A stretch of 64,000 nt of DNA from Endotrypanum monterogeii. Lineage: Eukaryota; Euglenozoa; Kinetoplastea; Trypanosomatida; Trypanosomatidae. The stretch lies in NCBI GenBank assembly GCA_000333855.2, contig CM007319.1, forward strand, positions 1,400,694-1,464,693, in the 5' to 3' direction. The notes below the pieces were generated by a model. It was not told the DNA's origin. It was given only the letters and a program-made list of their open reading frames with translations, and ran no database searches. A program made the translations under genes and the position numbers. Shown in pieces: positions 9,866-20,630 of the stretch; positions within the stretch are counted from its first letter, which is position 1, and the number at the start of each line of letters is the position of its first letter.

Positions 9866-11984
9866 GATAAAGCCTTCCTCTCTGCGAAAGTTGATCTTTG
9901 GAGAGGGAAAAAAGAAGCCCCGTAGCTTTCAACATGCGCTGCAACGTGGCAAGATAATGACGTCCCGGAAATGCAGCCCCGATGGCCACACCTTTTTTTC
10001 GTCCCCCACCTGAAACGAGCGAGTGCGAAAAAAAAAGAGGCGTGACAATACGTCAAGTAAGACCAATGGTGGGGACTACAGCACGTCACGACAACAAAAA
10101 GTTTTTAGAAGGCAGACACGCGTGTACACACTCCTTTGCTAGCCTGGAAATGTAGGCGTTATAGCTCGAGAGGTTGTGTGTGTGTGTGTGTGTGTGTGTG
10201 TCGTTGTGGAATCCCTTTCCGACACAATAAGATTTGTTTGACACGCTGCCCTTTTCGGCGCGTGCGTGTTTCCAGGGATTTCGCATCAAATGAGATAAAA
10301 TTCAAAACGGAAGAGATAACAGAGACGCAAGGGCAGCAGGTGCGCATGTGTGTGGAGAACCGAAGTGTAAAAGACCGAAAGTAAGAAAAATGATCAGACA
10401 GGAAATGTCGAGAATAGAAACACAACGAGTAACAGCAAAGAGAGAATACTTTTTGTAGCGGCGTGCGCTGGCTCATCCGTGTGTGCGCGTTTGCCTCTCG
10501 CTCTCCTCATCCCCTGTCCCTCATACAGAGAAAGAGTGGGAGTGAGTCCAGGCGAAAAGAGCTCATACGCCTGTCAGCATAGGTCATGATAGCAAGCGGA
10601 GAAAAAAAAAGAAGGTGAAAGACACGTGGCAGATACTCCTTGCATAGACACATGCACTTGCCCCGCAGCAGAAGATCGCATGCTGTGTGCCAAAGTCCTA
10701 CAAGGAAACGCTGCTATCCCAAGACCCGAACAAAGAAGCTGTTCGATACATGACATTGCTTTCTCTTCCTTTGTCTCGCATTTCTTTGAACGCCTGCCGT
10801 TGATTTGAGTGACCTTCCCTCCCAGCCCGGGAGGAAAGGGAATGTGTGTTTCAGTGTCAATATCGGTGTAGGTACGTTATTTACAGAATAAAAATAATAA
10901 AAATCCACTGACCTTTGGCGCGTATGTTTGCGGGCTGTAATGAGATGCGTATGCCTTTTTTTTTTTTAGAGCAAGGAACCGAGGGGAGGAAGAAAGAAAA
11001 GAGGGGGACAAACAACATCATGCCAGCAAAGACCGGTGATAAAACACGGCAGCAAGTCAGCAAGAGTAGTGAGTCCATGGAGAAGTGGCACATTCTATTC
11101 GCTCTCCACTTTCCGTCACCCCTGTACCAACACGCATGATCCTTCCTATAAGATAAAAAAAAATACCAGCGATGCTGTATTTGCTATACCGACGCCCTCC
11201 TCTGCACTATCATATATCCCCCCTCGTCCTCCCCCTTCCTGTATTGCTTTCACTACTGGACGTCTCGTTATGCCTCCCTCCACAGATACACACACCACAT
11301 GTTTGTCGCCTCTCAGACTCTGCTTTTCGGCGCGGAAACAGAAGTTGAGGAAAGCGTGGAAGAAAAGCGAGAAGGCGAACGATACATTCACCCAAGAGTC
11401 GAGAAAAAATCCACAAGACGAAGCCGTTTGTGCATGCATGAGAAGTGCAGAAGAAAGGGACCTAGCGGCAACGCATCGGAAAGCGAGAGATGTGGAAGGT
11501 GTGAAGTTTTATGACGAGCGAAGAGCTATTCAAGACGTTGGCAGCAGACAAAAAGACAACAGGAAGCCTATCAAGCAAAGCCGCAGCAAGGAAGCGCCGT
11601 ATTTTTCTTAATGGCGTTCCGAGCTTTCGCAGGTGCGGTGTCTCGCATGTCTCCGCTCATCATCGGCCGATTTTTTTTTTCTTTTCGCGTGTGCTCCACG
11701 AAAACCAATGACCTCGCCTCCTCTAGTACGCATCGGGATGCTCTATGCAAACAAGCCACACTAGCAAAAAAAAAGGCAATCATGAAAAGGGAACGGACGT
11801 GACACGCGTTCCCTCTGCGGAGCGTACTCCAATACGAGCCAATGACAACCGCTGCCCCTTCCCCTCCGCACCCTTACCCTTTCCATTACGGTATTTTTTT
11901 TACGCCCACTGACCAACCAGAAGCAGCAAGCAGCAGGGTCAGTGGCGAAGATACACAGAAACGCAAAGACACGTGCATGTATGA
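9866..11984 (-). other. Spacer of 2.1 kb without a clear gene
   Basis: Contains the uS17m splice signal, a long (GT)n at 10174-10201, a T-run near 10956-10968 and many short frames on both strands that I judge to be chance. The right-hand part should be the CCT7 3' UTR. Confidence 0.6.
10174..10201. repeat. (GT)n microsatellite
   Basis: Fourteen perfect GT units in the uS17m-CCT7 spacer; (CA)n on the coding strand. Confidence 0.92.
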
Positions 11985-13697
11985 CTACTTGCCGCGACCG
12001 CCCTGCATCCGTGTGACGCCCGGGGCACCAGCAAACATGCCACCCATGCCAGCCTTGCTCATAGCCATGCTGCCACCACGGCCGCCGGCGCCGGCCGCCT
12101 GCTTTTTGCCTGCCTCCGATTCTGGGTTCATGACGGTCTCGTCGATCGATAGAATCAGACAAGCTGCCTCCGTGGCACTCTGCAGTGCGTTGCGCTTCAC
12201 CAGCGTTGGCTCCCACACAAAATTAGCGAAGGTGTCGCACACACCCCCGTTCATAATGTCAACCCCGTACCATTGACTATCCTTTTCAGGAGCCATGTAG
12301 TGCTTCTGGCGCAGCTTGTTCACTGTATCAGTGCTATCGTGGCCGGCATTCTCTGCTAACTGACGTGGAATGATCTCAAGCGCGCGAGCATAGCCGGCGA
12401 CCACCATCTGCTCCTTCCCTTTGATCGTTCGCGAGTATTCACGCAGCCTCTTGCTCAGCTCCATCTCGATGGCACCACCGCCGCCAACAACGGAGCCGGT
12501 CCTGATTGCGCGCTTCACAATGCAGATGGCGTCGTGCAGGGAGCGATCAGCCTCCTCAATGAACTGCATGGCACCGCCACGCAAAATGACAGTAGACGTT
12601 TTCGAGGCCTCGCAGTCGGTAAAAAAGTTGAAGCGCTCCGTTCCAACCTGCCGCTCTTCAAACGTGCCACACGTCCCGAGCACATCAGCCGGTACGTTGC
12701 TCAGTGTGGACTGTACCACACCGCCGGTAGCCATGCATACACGCGTCATGTCGTCGTTCGCCACGCGGCCAGCGCAGAAGATATCGCGATCTGCAAAGTA
12801 CTGCGTCGCTAGGTCTCCGATCGGTAAGCGAGAGAGGACCACATTGGCGCCCGTCGCCACGCACTTATCCAGCTTATCAAAGATAATCTTCCATTCTGCA
12901 TCGACTATAGACTGGTACTGCTTTGGGTCCTTGATGCGCACCTCTGCGTTATCCTTCTCGGCTTTTAGCTCCAGCTCCACATTCAGGAGGAGTACCTTCG
13001 GGTTATCGTACTTCTTGCGCTGCTGTTCAAAACCAGCGTAGGAGAAGGTTTTCTTGAACGCAACGCCGTCCACAAGGATGCTATCGCGCATACTACCGCC
13101 AGCCACCTTCTTGATACCGATGAGGCCAAGGTTCATGTCATCGTCCAGCGCCATGACCGCCCTCACCGCCATCTCCGCGAAGAATCGGCGCTCTGTGTTG
13201 ATCAGCTTTGAATTGAGAGCGGTCTCGGCACAGCGAACCAAATTCTCCTCATTTGAGTCGTTCTCAGTCTTGAACGGGACGCATAACTCATCAAGCGCCT
13301 TCATTGCGATACTGAGTGACTTACGGTAGGCCTTGACAATCACCTGTGGCGCGATACCGTCTTCCACGCACTGCTTCGACTCCTTCAACAGCTCCCCTGC
13401 CAAAACAACGACCGAAGTCGTGCCATCGCCCACCTCATTGTCCTGAGCACGGGCAATGTCAACGAGGCTTTTCGCGGCTGGGTGTACAATTTCGAGCAGA
13501 TTCATAATAGTGGCGCCATCGTTACTGATCTGCACATCGCGACCGTTGTGGATAAGTTTATCCATACCACAGGGACCCAGGGTGGACTTGACGGTATCCA
13601 CAATGTTCATACAGGCGTTAATGTTGCTGATGAGCTGTGGTTTACCCTGCGAGGTGTCGGTACCCTCGCGGAGGAGAACAAGCTGTGGCTGGATCAT
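11985..13697 (-). CDS. CCT7: Chaperonin TCP-1 subunit eta (CCT7)
   Basis: Subunit eta of the cytosolic ring chaperonin CCT/TRiC, which folds tubulin, actin and other proteins using ATP. The 570 residues align end to end with CCT7: [19 protein letters not shown] at the start, the nucleotide-binding TLGPCGMDK (39-47), [12 protein letters not shown] (57-68) and [11 protein letters not shown] (88-98), the [10 protein letters not shown] block of the equatorial domain and [11 protein letters not shown] near the C-terminus. The tail is Gly/Met-rich ([19 protein letters not shown]). The length is normal for the family, with a slightly long tail. A very clear pyrimidine tract ending in CACAG (AG at 13730-13729, tract to about 13750) lies 32 bases upstream of the ATG. 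Confidence 0.97.
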   Translation of the reverse strand: MIQPQLVLLREGTDTSQGKPQLISNINACMNIVDTVKSTLGPCGMDKLIHNGRDVQISNDGATIMNLLEIVHPAAKSLVDIARAQDNEVGDGTTSVVVLAGELLKESKQCVEDGIAPQVIVKAYRKSLSIAMKALDELCVPFKTENDSNEENLVRCAETALNSKLINTERRFFAEMAVRAVMALDDDMNLGLIGIKKVAGGSMRDSILVDGVAFKKTFSYAGFEQQRKKYDNPKVLLLNVELELKAEKDNAEVRIKDPKQYQSIVDAEWKIIFDKLDKCVATGANVVLSRLPIGDLATQYFADRDIFCAGRVANDDMTRVCMATGGVVQSTLSNVPADVLGTCGTFEERQVGTERFNFFTDCEASKTSTVILRGGAMQFIEEADRSLHDAICIVKRAIRTGSVVGGGGAIEMELSKRLREYSRTIKGKEQMVVAGYARALEIIPRQLAENAGHDSTDTVNKLRQKHYMAPEKDSQWYGVDIMNGGVCDTFANFVWEPTLVKRNALQSATEAACLILSIDETVMNPESEAGKKQAAGAGGRGGSMAMSKAGMGGMFAGAPGVTRMQGGRGK

Positions 13698-14160
13698 GGC
13701 TCGGTGAAAACGGTGCGCGAAGTAATACCTGTGGGAAGAGGAAGAAAATATTTCACGAGATGACTGACGCAGGCGAGTGCAACAACTTCCGATTCTGGTT
13801 ACGTCGGTTCAAGGAAACCCGAGAAAGAAATGAAAGCGGAGGTGCAGAAAGAGGAGGGAAAGAAAGCCTGTGTGTGTATGTGTGTGTGCGTGTGTGTCGG
13901 TGTAGAGAATGTTGCGTGATGTAGGTAAAGCCTGAGTAAATGAAAAAAAAAGTGTCTCGTCACGAGCGATCGCGAAGATATTGGGGAGAAAAACAACTTT
14001 CGGTTGGTTGAGCGATAAGGTCGCCAGACACCGCCGTGGGCAACGAAGAACAAAGCGCCGAGGGAACAGTCGATAACAATTATATGTATGGCGATGAGGA
14101 GGAGGGAAAAAGATGGAGAATGGTAAAGCGTGTGGACACGCAGAGCAAAGACCACACTTC

Positions 14161-14197
<37 letters not shown>

Positions 14198-14879
14198 CAC
14201 AGAAAGAGGGAGAGCGCGCGCATGTGCAATGGAAGGAAACAAATAAAAAATAGATGGGGAAAGCTGCTCAACTAGACATGGCATATGAAAAGCAACCCCT
14301 GCTCCATTTTTTCGACCAGCATCTGCAGGGTAAATATGGTTGCGTGGTAGCTTCCGGGAAGAGACACATGGTTCATCACCTTGGAAAAAAACGGGTCCGC
14401 ACAAGGTGCGAAATGAGTCGCACTGCTGCAAACCTTACAACATGCATCTTCATTTTCGTTGAACGAAATAACTTCTCTTTTCTTACATGGAAAGGGCGGA
14501 GATGGGAAAAGGAAACAAGTCAACTAACACACGCATACACAAAAGAAAATGTGCCAACTCTTGAGATGCCGGTGAGAAAGCGGTGCGTAAGCGGTCGTCG
14601 TTAAGTTCATTAACCTGCAATCAGCGCGAGCGTAACTCATCAATTTATCTACATTGAACGGTACCGTGAGGAAAACACGGAAAAAGAAAGACCGCGCCTC
14701 GGGGAGGACGTATATCTCACCTCTGTTCCTCCCGCAATAGAGAAAAAAAAAAGAGGACGGGGAAGACATGGAACCTGGTGCGTGCTCCAGTGAGCTGCCC
14801 CCCCCCCTCATTCGCTCCCCGGTGCCCCGGCACGCTGTCGGTCTCGATTATATTCTTGGACTACCATCCGATACGCAAA
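13698..14879 (-). other. Spacer of 1.2 kb
   Basis: Contains the CCT7 splice signal at 13729-13750, a GT-rich run at 13868-13900 and a long (CA)n at 14166-14194. No convincing gene. A C-run at 14799-14807 lies close to the end of the NME7-like gene. Confidence 0.6.
14166..14194. repeat. (CA)n microsatellite
   Basis: About fourteen CA units in the spacer 3' of the NME7-like gene. Confidence 0.92.
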
Positions 14880-15893
14880 TCACCGCTTGTTCTGTAGCAA
14901 GGAAAAAAAAAACTCCGATTCGAGGGGTCCATCCTCTTCCAGGTCGGTGCAATGAACAGCGTTACGGATTCGGTCTACACTGAATTTAGAGCGGAGCGTC
15001 TGAGGAAAAAGCACATGACACACCTCCGGGTCATGTGGACCACACACCGCCCTCAGCGCCGGAACAACATTCTCCGCGCAAACCTCAATGGCCCAACATG
15101 GACCGGAGGACATCTGCTCCACCATCTTTTTGTACTCCGGAAGGACTCCGTTGTAGACCTCTAAAAAATCCTCGGCATCCGCCACCGTCAGCTGGTACGA
15201 GCCAAGGGCGCTAATGTAAAACCCCTCCCCGACCAACCGATCAAGAATAGCACCATGATGACCACTAGTGATCGCGTGAGGCTTGATGACGCACACGGCG
15301 CAGTTTTTCATCACCGCCGTGGACTCGCCTGGTCCCGTGAACGCCCCCTTCAGCTCCTGCACCGCACTCTCGCTCGAAATTTGCGTGACCGCAGCAGAGA
15401 AGCAAGCCGCTATCTCTGCTCCTTTTTCACACGCGCCCGCACCGCTCACAAGCAGCACTAGGCATCGCAGCGCCTTGCATGCAAGTCGCGCAGCGAGGCT
15501 TTGGGGAAGCTCTACTAAGCGGATGAAGGTAATCCGTAGGTCTTTCGCAGTGAGTGCCTCAACTACAGAGCCTGCCACCCCGCTATGATGTTCCATGTCA
15601 ATGGTAATCATGCACTCTCCGGAGCTCGCAGTCAGCCGAGTGCGTGTTGCCTCATCTCCGTAATCAACGATGCGAAGTGGACGAGAAAAGATGTTAATGG
15701 TAGCCCCCACGTAAATCTCCTTCGAACTTAATGAGGGGTACGCACAGCGCTTCAAAAATAAGCGCTTCGTCTTAAGATCGTACATTTCTATTGTTTTGTC
15801 CTCTGTAAAGTAGCAAAATTGGTACGTCCGAGAGAGGCTCGCCTGTGGGTCGAAGTACTCCACCACAAACGTATCTCTTCGCTCACCTACCAT
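14880..15893 (-). CDS. NME7-like protein: DM10 domain, degenerate NDK-A, conserved NDK-B
   Basis: A 337-residue protein with the plan of NME7, an axonemal/centrosomal nucleoside diphosphate kinase homologue. Residues about 1-88 form a DM10 domain (FVVEYFDPQASLSRTYQFCYF ... IEMYDLKTKRLFLKR ... GATINIFSRPLRIVDYGD). Residues about 95-195 sit where NDK-A should be but have lost the Lys-Pro start and the catalytic His segment. Residues about 197-330 are a good NDK-B domain: CVIKPHAI (K204, P205) at the start and RIRNAVHCTDLEED with the catalytic-type His314. The usual glycine of HGSD is replaced by Cys. Flagellar location is expected from the family. The ATG at 15893 is preceded almost at once by a (CA)n tract and two possible acceptors (CACCAG, CTTACAG). 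Confidence 0.88.
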   Translation of the reverse strand: MVGERRDTFVVEYFDPQASLSRTYQFCYFTEDKTIEMYDLKTKRLFLKRCAYPSLSSKEIYVGATINIFSRPLRIVDYGDEATRTRLTASSGECMITIDMEHHSGVAGSVVEALTAKDLRITFIRLVELPQSLAARLACKALRCLVLLVSGAGACEKGAEIAACFSAAVTQISSESAVQELKGAFTGPGESTAVMKNCAVCVIKPHAITSGHHGAILDRLVGEGFYISALGSYQLTVADAEDFLEVYNGVLPEYKKMVEQMSSGPCWAIEVCAENVVPALRAVCGPHDPEVCHVLFPQTLRSKFSVDRIRNAVHCTDLEEDGPLESEFFFSLLQNKR

Positions 15894-16746
15894 GTTGATC
15901 CTGGTGTGTGTGTGTGTGTGTGTGTATCTGTAAGGAAATGTGTTTACACCACCCTATGAAACGTTTCGTGCCGTTGGTGCCCAGAAGCGTGGGAGAGCGC
16001 AAACCGTGGCTCGGTGACTTTTCGGCACACACGCCCGCACGCACACGAAGAAAGTAGCCAAGACGAATCAAGCTTTCGAGGGAATGGAAAGAGGGGGAGA
16101 TGGATAACGAACTCAGTACCATGCGACTAAGAAACTGCGGTCGAGAGCACCAGTGACCGTGCTTAGAGATGATCACAGAAAGAAAGAAAAAACATGAATG
16201 GCGAGTGCTCTGTCGGGAAAAAGGAATCGCATCACTCCGGATGGAAAGAGTCATGCGACGACACTGGGAAGACGTCTCCTCCTGCGTTGTGTGTGCCCCA
16301 CAAAGCCCACAGCACGTTCTCCGCACACCGACGCCGGCACCATAGACTCTGCACAGTTGAGTCCCTAACATCTTGGAGGAGCATCAGGAAGGTCACAAGC
16401 CTTGGCAGACCACCCATCGGGAAATGTTGAAGACGGCTGTCAAAGAATGTCGAAAGAACAGAACAGAGAAGAAAGCGCACCACTTAAACGAAAAACAGCA
16501 TGATTAGTATTCAAGAGAACATCAGGGCGTGACGACAGTGCTCCGAGATGTCAACACCAGTGAAACGACATTTTTTTTTTAAAGGCAAAAGCACACTATC
16601 GTTCACGCATATATGCGTACATGAGGATCAGCCGTTCGTGCGACGAACATAACGGTGCAGGTAGCGGTTAACAAATGGCAAAGCAACCAAACTTTGGAGC
16701 TTTCGACGGGACATGATGCGAGCAAGTGCCAGAATCGATGAAAATT
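15894..16746 (-). other. Spacer of 0.85 kb
   Basis: Begins with the (GT)n at 15904-15925 that lies directly at the NME7-like gene's splice region. A T-run/A-run at 16571-16580 follows. No credible gene. Confidence 0.6.
15904..15925. repeat. (GT)n microsatellite at the 5' end of the NME7-like gene
   Basis: On the coding strand this is a (CA)n run placed between two candidate AG acceptors, about 10 bases upstream of the ATG. Confidence 0.9.
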
Positions 16747-18081
16747 CTACTCCACATACCCGTATGTCTTGCGCTTCGACAAAGGCTTTATGTTAGTGCT
16801 GTGAACGCGTGACATCTCCTTCACTGCCTCGCGCTTCTCCGCCTTCTTGATACGGCGAGATGTACGCAGAATTGCCTTTGGTGCATTGCGTTGGTTGCTA
16901 ATACGCTTCACCTCGAGGAAGTTGGAGTACTTATTCTTTAAAGAACGCATGTAATTGAACTTGTGCTTCTCGGGGCCACGAAGTGGGCGGATCGGCTTGC
17001 TGGCGTCGGACTTCCAGACACGGAGCACCGCATCCTCGCTACCGGTGAAAATATAGCTGTTGTCGGGAGACCATTTGACGGCATACACGCTAGCCATCCG
17101 CTTTGTGTGAAACATTTCAATCGAGTCCGATTTCGTTGTCTGATGTAAGTCCCAGATGCGCAATGTAGCGTCTTGCGACCCAGCAGCAAACATGGTACCG
17201 GTCGGACTGAAATCAACAGACGTGACTGGACGGATATGTCCCTGGAAGACGCTGCGCGGACGCCCGGGAACGCGGATGTCAAAAAGATAGCAGTTACGAT
17301 CGTCGCTTCCCGTGACGAACACGTTCGGGTCCATAGGGTTCCATGATAAAGACGTTGAGCACATTTCCATCACGATCTTACTATGGGCCGACTGACTGCG
17401 AACATCGTAGAGGAAAACACCGCGATCAGCCATGCAGCATGCGACCAAGTTGGTCTCGATTTTGTTGAAGCGGCAGGAAGACACGGTGTCGTCTCCCCAC
17501 GAAAACCGTTGAAGAGGCTGCGTGCGATTGACGTCCCAGACATGCACCACATCAGACGATGTGACAAACCACGACTTATGAAAATGGTGATCGATGGAAG
17601 AAAAGGGAAACTCACCGAGAAACTCAGTAACCGGCTCAATAGACTCCTCGCTGCAGTCAAAGTCCAAATCCCACATCTTTACAACTTTGTCACGTGAAGC
17701 GCTAAAGCATGCGACGCCATCTGGCGAGATAACCACACCGTCCACAGAGTGGCGGTGAGCATTGAGGGCCATCCGTTTCTTTCTCGTCATTACATCCCAC
17801 AGAATCAGACCACCGTCAACCGATCCTGTGGCAACAGTAGACAAGTTAGTAATATCCGTTGCAATCGACTGAATCGTATCTTCATGGCCTGGCAAAGCGG
17901 CCACGAAAGGCTTCGCGAACATCCGGTCCATTTTTGCAGCAACAACAGCGCGTGTGAGCTCTACCTGTTTGGCCATTGGATTAAACTTTGGATCATAATT
18001 GCGATTGACCCGCGGCACCTCCGTTGCACGATCCTTAGTCCACTCCAACCCAGAGCGGCTGATGGTCTTGATCTTGACCAT
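16747..18081 (-). CDS. SOF1: SOF1/DCAF13, WD40 protein of the U3 snoRNP / SSU processome
   Basis: Nucleolar WD-repeat protein required for 18S rRNA processing. The 444 residues start with the Sof1 signature (KIKTISRS... VPRVNRNYDPKFNP ... RMFAKPFVAALPGHED). WD40 blades follow from about residue 60 to 345, with several GH and WD pairs (GSVDGGLILWDV, SASRDKVVKMWDL, GSQDATLRIWDL, GSEDAVLRVW). The C-terminal Sof1 domain (from about 355) is basic and ends in ILRTSRRIKKAEKREAVKEM and KRKTYGYVE, as in yeast and human homologues. The length is normal. A T/C tract with a CACACACAG acceptor lies just upstream, about 36-46 bases before the ATG. Confidence 0.95.
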   Translation of the reverse strand: MVKIKTISRSGLEWTKDRATEVPRVNRNYDPKFNPMAKQVELTRAVVAAKMDRMFAKPFVAALPGHEDTIQSIATDITNLSTVATGSVDGGLILWDVMTRKKRMALNAHRHSVDGVVISPDGVACFSASRDKVVKMWDLDFDCSEESIEPVTEFLGEFPFSSIDHHFHKSWFVTSSDVVHVWDVNRTQPLQRFSWGDDTVSSCRFNKIETNLVACCMADRGVFLYDVRSQSAHSKIVMEMCSTSLSWNPMDPNVFVTGSDDRNCYLFDIRVPGRPRSVFQGHIRPVTSVDFSPTGTMFAAGSQDATLRIWDLHQTTKSDSIEMFHTKRMASVYAVKWSPDNSYIFTGSEDAVLRVWKSDASKPIRPLRGPEKHKFNYMRSLKNKYSNFLEVKRISNQRNAPKAILRTSRRIKKAEKREAVKEMSRVHSTNIKPLSKRKTYGYVE

Positions 18082-18610
18082 TCCTCACTTGAGAGTACGA
18101 GTTTCGCAAAAATAGGCTGTGTGTGCAAGCAGTGAAGTGAAAAAAAAATAGCTATATATATATATATATATATTAGAAGAAAAATGCAAAGACCAAAGAC
18201 AAACCAATACGACAGTTCAAACACGTTCGAGCATGAAACTGAGCTTTCAGTACGAGAAGTGAATAATGAAAGCGAAATGAAGACCAGGGACTCTAGAAGA
18301 GAAAATAGAGATATATCGCTTATAAATAAGCCCATGGCTCAATCAGACATTCCAAGAAGCAACTTGGTTAGCTTGTGGAAGTGATTTTGGAGCCGAGCGA
18401 TAAGTCGCACTTACACGCTGGCGTTGCGGAACTACATAGAGACTAACTCGTTCTCAGAAGCTCTGTAACCAATATAATTGAGCTTTTTCCCGACTAACAC
18501 CACTTTTTTTCTTCTATTTGAGGTAATCGCTAGTGAACATCAACAAAAATGAGACTGCGAGAAACAGAATATTCTCTCTGGATACTCTTTCAAGAAAAAT
18601 GAGCTCCAAG
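18082..18610 (-). other. Spacer of 0.5 kb, AT-rich
   Basis: Contains the SOF1 splice signal (18115-18150) and the (TA)n at 18153-18174. No credible gene. Confidence 0.6.
18153..18174. repeat. (TA)n microsatellite
   Basis: Eleven TA units about 70 bases 5' of the SOF1 start, just beyond its T-rich tract. Confidence 0.9.
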
Positions 18611-19048
18611 TTATTGAGGATCCTCTACATCCCCGTGTTCTGTAAACGGAGCAAGCATTTTTTCTACAAATTTCTCGTATCGAATAACACCGCCATCCTG
18701 GAATCCCTGAATTAGATCACGAAATTCTTCCTCGTGATACTTCTCCCCCATAGTTGTCATGATCTGTCGAAACTCGGCCACCGATACCGTCCCATCCAAG
18801 TCTTTGTCGAAGACACGAAAAGCTTCTTTGACAGCCTCCGCGGTGTCCATTTTGTCGTCGTGTTTTGCCACCAGAGCCTCGTAGCTCGCCATGTCCAAAT
18901 CCGTTGCGGTCACCATGATTTCCTTGATCTTTTCCTCACTTGGATTGAGTCCTGCAGCCCTTAGTGCTGTTGGAACGGAGGCCTTTGGAATTTTACCGTC
19001 ACGCTGTAGCAGCTCGAAAGCCTCTTTCATCAGGGTTGAGTGCGACAT
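18611..19048 (-). CDS. EF-hand protein, calmodulin/myosin-light-chain-like, one intact calcium loop
   Basis: A 145-residue protein with the length and helix pattern of the calmodulin / essential light chain family. Only the third of four expected loops is canonical: DKDLDGTVSVAE at residues 81-92 has D at positions 1, 3 and 5, G at 6, S at 9 and E at 12. The other three loops are degenerate or shortened (QRDGKIPKAS, TATDLDMAS, FQDGGVIRYE). That pattern fits a light chain that binds an IQ helix rather than a four-site calcium sensor. A myosin light chain role is possible but not shown. The gene is visibly more AT-rich than SOF1 or CCT7. The ATG at 19048 opens the conserved frame. Confidence 0.82.
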   Translation of the reverse strand: MSHSTLMKEAFELLQRDGKIPKASVPTALRAAGLNPSEEKIKEIMVTATDLDMASYEALVAKHDDKMDTAEAVKEAFRVFDKDLDGTVSVAEFRQIMTTMGEKYHEEEFRDLIQGFQDGGVIRYEKFVEKMLAPFTEHGDVEDPQ

Positions 19049-19556
19049 ATCTGCTAAGAACCTACAAGCAGTATGCTCGAAGCTGCCTTGCTAATAAATA
19101 TAAAAATCAAGTGAAGGAGCAAACTATACTGACTTGAATTTCATGTGAAGCAGAAAAAGAGAAACGGATAGGAAAAAAAGGGAAGAAACTGATAAAGCTC
19201 AAAAAAGAAATTATTAACTCTATACCGATGACGTACAGTAGAGAATGTTCATGCCCAACGTAAAACGAAACTCAAAACAAACAGTGTTTCGATTGCATCT
19301 TCAAAGATGAAAAGTCAGATGATTTTCTTGCTCCACGACGCTTTTCAGGAGCTCACCGTGATCCGGCCGAGGACTCAGACGTGTGGCTTTTTGTCTTGAT
19401 TTGCGGAGGCATGTTCCCTTCGCTCCGTTTTAGCTGTGACTATAACTGTGACGACTAGATTTGATTACAACGAAATCAGAAAGAACAACATGTACACTTG
19501 TAGTGCTATCAAAGTCATAAAAGTTCAGAGGGCGATGTTGTTGAGGAGCTGACTCG
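19049..19556 (-). other. Spacer of 0.5 kb, AT-rich
   Basis: A-rich non-coding DNA; no repeat longer than a few units and no credible gene. Confidence 0.6.
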
Positions 19557-20630
19557 CTACAACAATTCCACGTCTCCTGCAAGGATCATGCCGAAACAAA
19601 ACCAAAACCACCATAACCTACGGAAGCTCTCAGCTACTCGCTCAACACTTTCGAAACGTGAATGGGCCTTCACCCAATTGTAATCGGCGAAATTGGCTGG
19701 AATTTGTATTTCCTTTTTATCCATATCAACATAATACGGACGACCAGGTGGCATAATACGGATTTGCTGCCCTTTCAAAAACCAGCGATATAGGAATGCA
19801 GACTTTAGCAAACCGGTAAGAAATTGCTCCAATTCGTTAGGATCGACAAAGTCGGAGCTAGTTTTCCTTTTGGGGTCATCCCAAAAACTTGTGTCGAACA
19901 AGTTAAATTTCAGAGTGGCCCCCACTCGAATACGTACCTTTTCAATATCAGCCACTTGGCGAGTTTGTTGGGCCTCCATCATAAGCTGTACAGCTTGCAA
20001 ACGAGGAGCGACAGTGGACAAAAATGTCAAAATTTCTTGCGCTGAAGCTGTATCTAAAATCTTGACAGCACCCGAAGTCCAGTCCACGTGAAATGCACTG
20101 CGACGCTCTGCTACTTCAGGAACAGAGTACACTCCCACAACCTTCGGCTCACGCTCCTGGAGAAGCCAATTTGTGAGGGTTCCTGTAGTAATTGTTTTCT
20201 CCCCGAGCGGCATGTTGACGAGATCACTCGTGCAAGGATCCTTCACCACATGAATTGACAAAAACGAAAAGGCTGCGGTACGCTTAAACATGGAGTCGTT
20301 GTCCAGCAACCGCTTTGAAAAGCTCGTGTAATCAGCCTCGTCATCCCACGTAACGCGTTTCCATTTCATCCTTTTGATCACTTCTTCTGACTCGTAAAAC
20401 TGCTCTAATGCACGAGAACCGCTGTCCAGCTTTGGTTTCTCGCTCACCTGAGGCGCGCCTTCCTTATCTGAAGATTTTATGGTGCGAAAAAAATCAAACA
20501 AGTCTTTTGCATACGCCACAAAGCCCTTTTCCATCTTGTAGCGTTCTTTTTGGAGGCAGCGCACAAGATTCCTTTGGTGAGTCAGCCATTCCAAGATATC
20601 CGGCTGGAAAGCCAGTCTCCTGACAGACAT
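19557..20630 (-). CDS. Unknown protein with a C-terminal hydrophobic segment
   Basis: A 357-residue protein I do not recognise. It is mixed alpha/beta in character with conserved-looking blocks such as MKWKRVTWDDEADYTSF (about 88-104) and VRIRVGATLKFNLFDTSFWDD (about 232-252), where helices and strands alternate. A Trp/Phe-rich hydrophobic stretch near the end (WWFWFCFGMILAG, about 339-351) could anchor it in a membrane by its tail. There is no clear targeting peptide. The gene is more AT-rich than the genes to its left. It is the most upstream convincing gene of the leftward cluster. The ATG at 20630 follows a CT-rich stretch with a TCTGAG acceptor a few bases upstream. Confidence 0.75.
   Translation of the reverse strand: MSVRRLAFQPDILEWLTHQRNLVRCLQKERYKMEKGFVAYAKDLFDFFRTIKSSDKEGAPQVSEKPKLDSGSRALEQFYESEEVIKRMKWKRVTWDDEADYTSFSKRLLDNDSMFKRTAAFSFLSIHVVKDPCTSDLVNMPLGEKTITTGTLTNWLLQEREPKVVGVYSVPEVAERRSAFHVDWTSGAVKILDTASAQEILTFLSTVAPRLQAVQLMMEAQQTRQVADIEKVRIRVGATLKFNLFDTSFWDDPKRKTSSDFVDPNELEQFLTGLLKSAFLYRWFLKGQQIRIMPPGRPYYVDMDKKEIQIPANFADYNWVKAHSRFESVERVAESFRRLWWFWFCFGMILAGDVELL

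Noticed and set aside
11036..11611. Plus-strand 191-codon frame in the uS17m-CCT7 spacer
   Set aside because: On the wrong strand for the cluster, low-complexity, no motif or splice signal.
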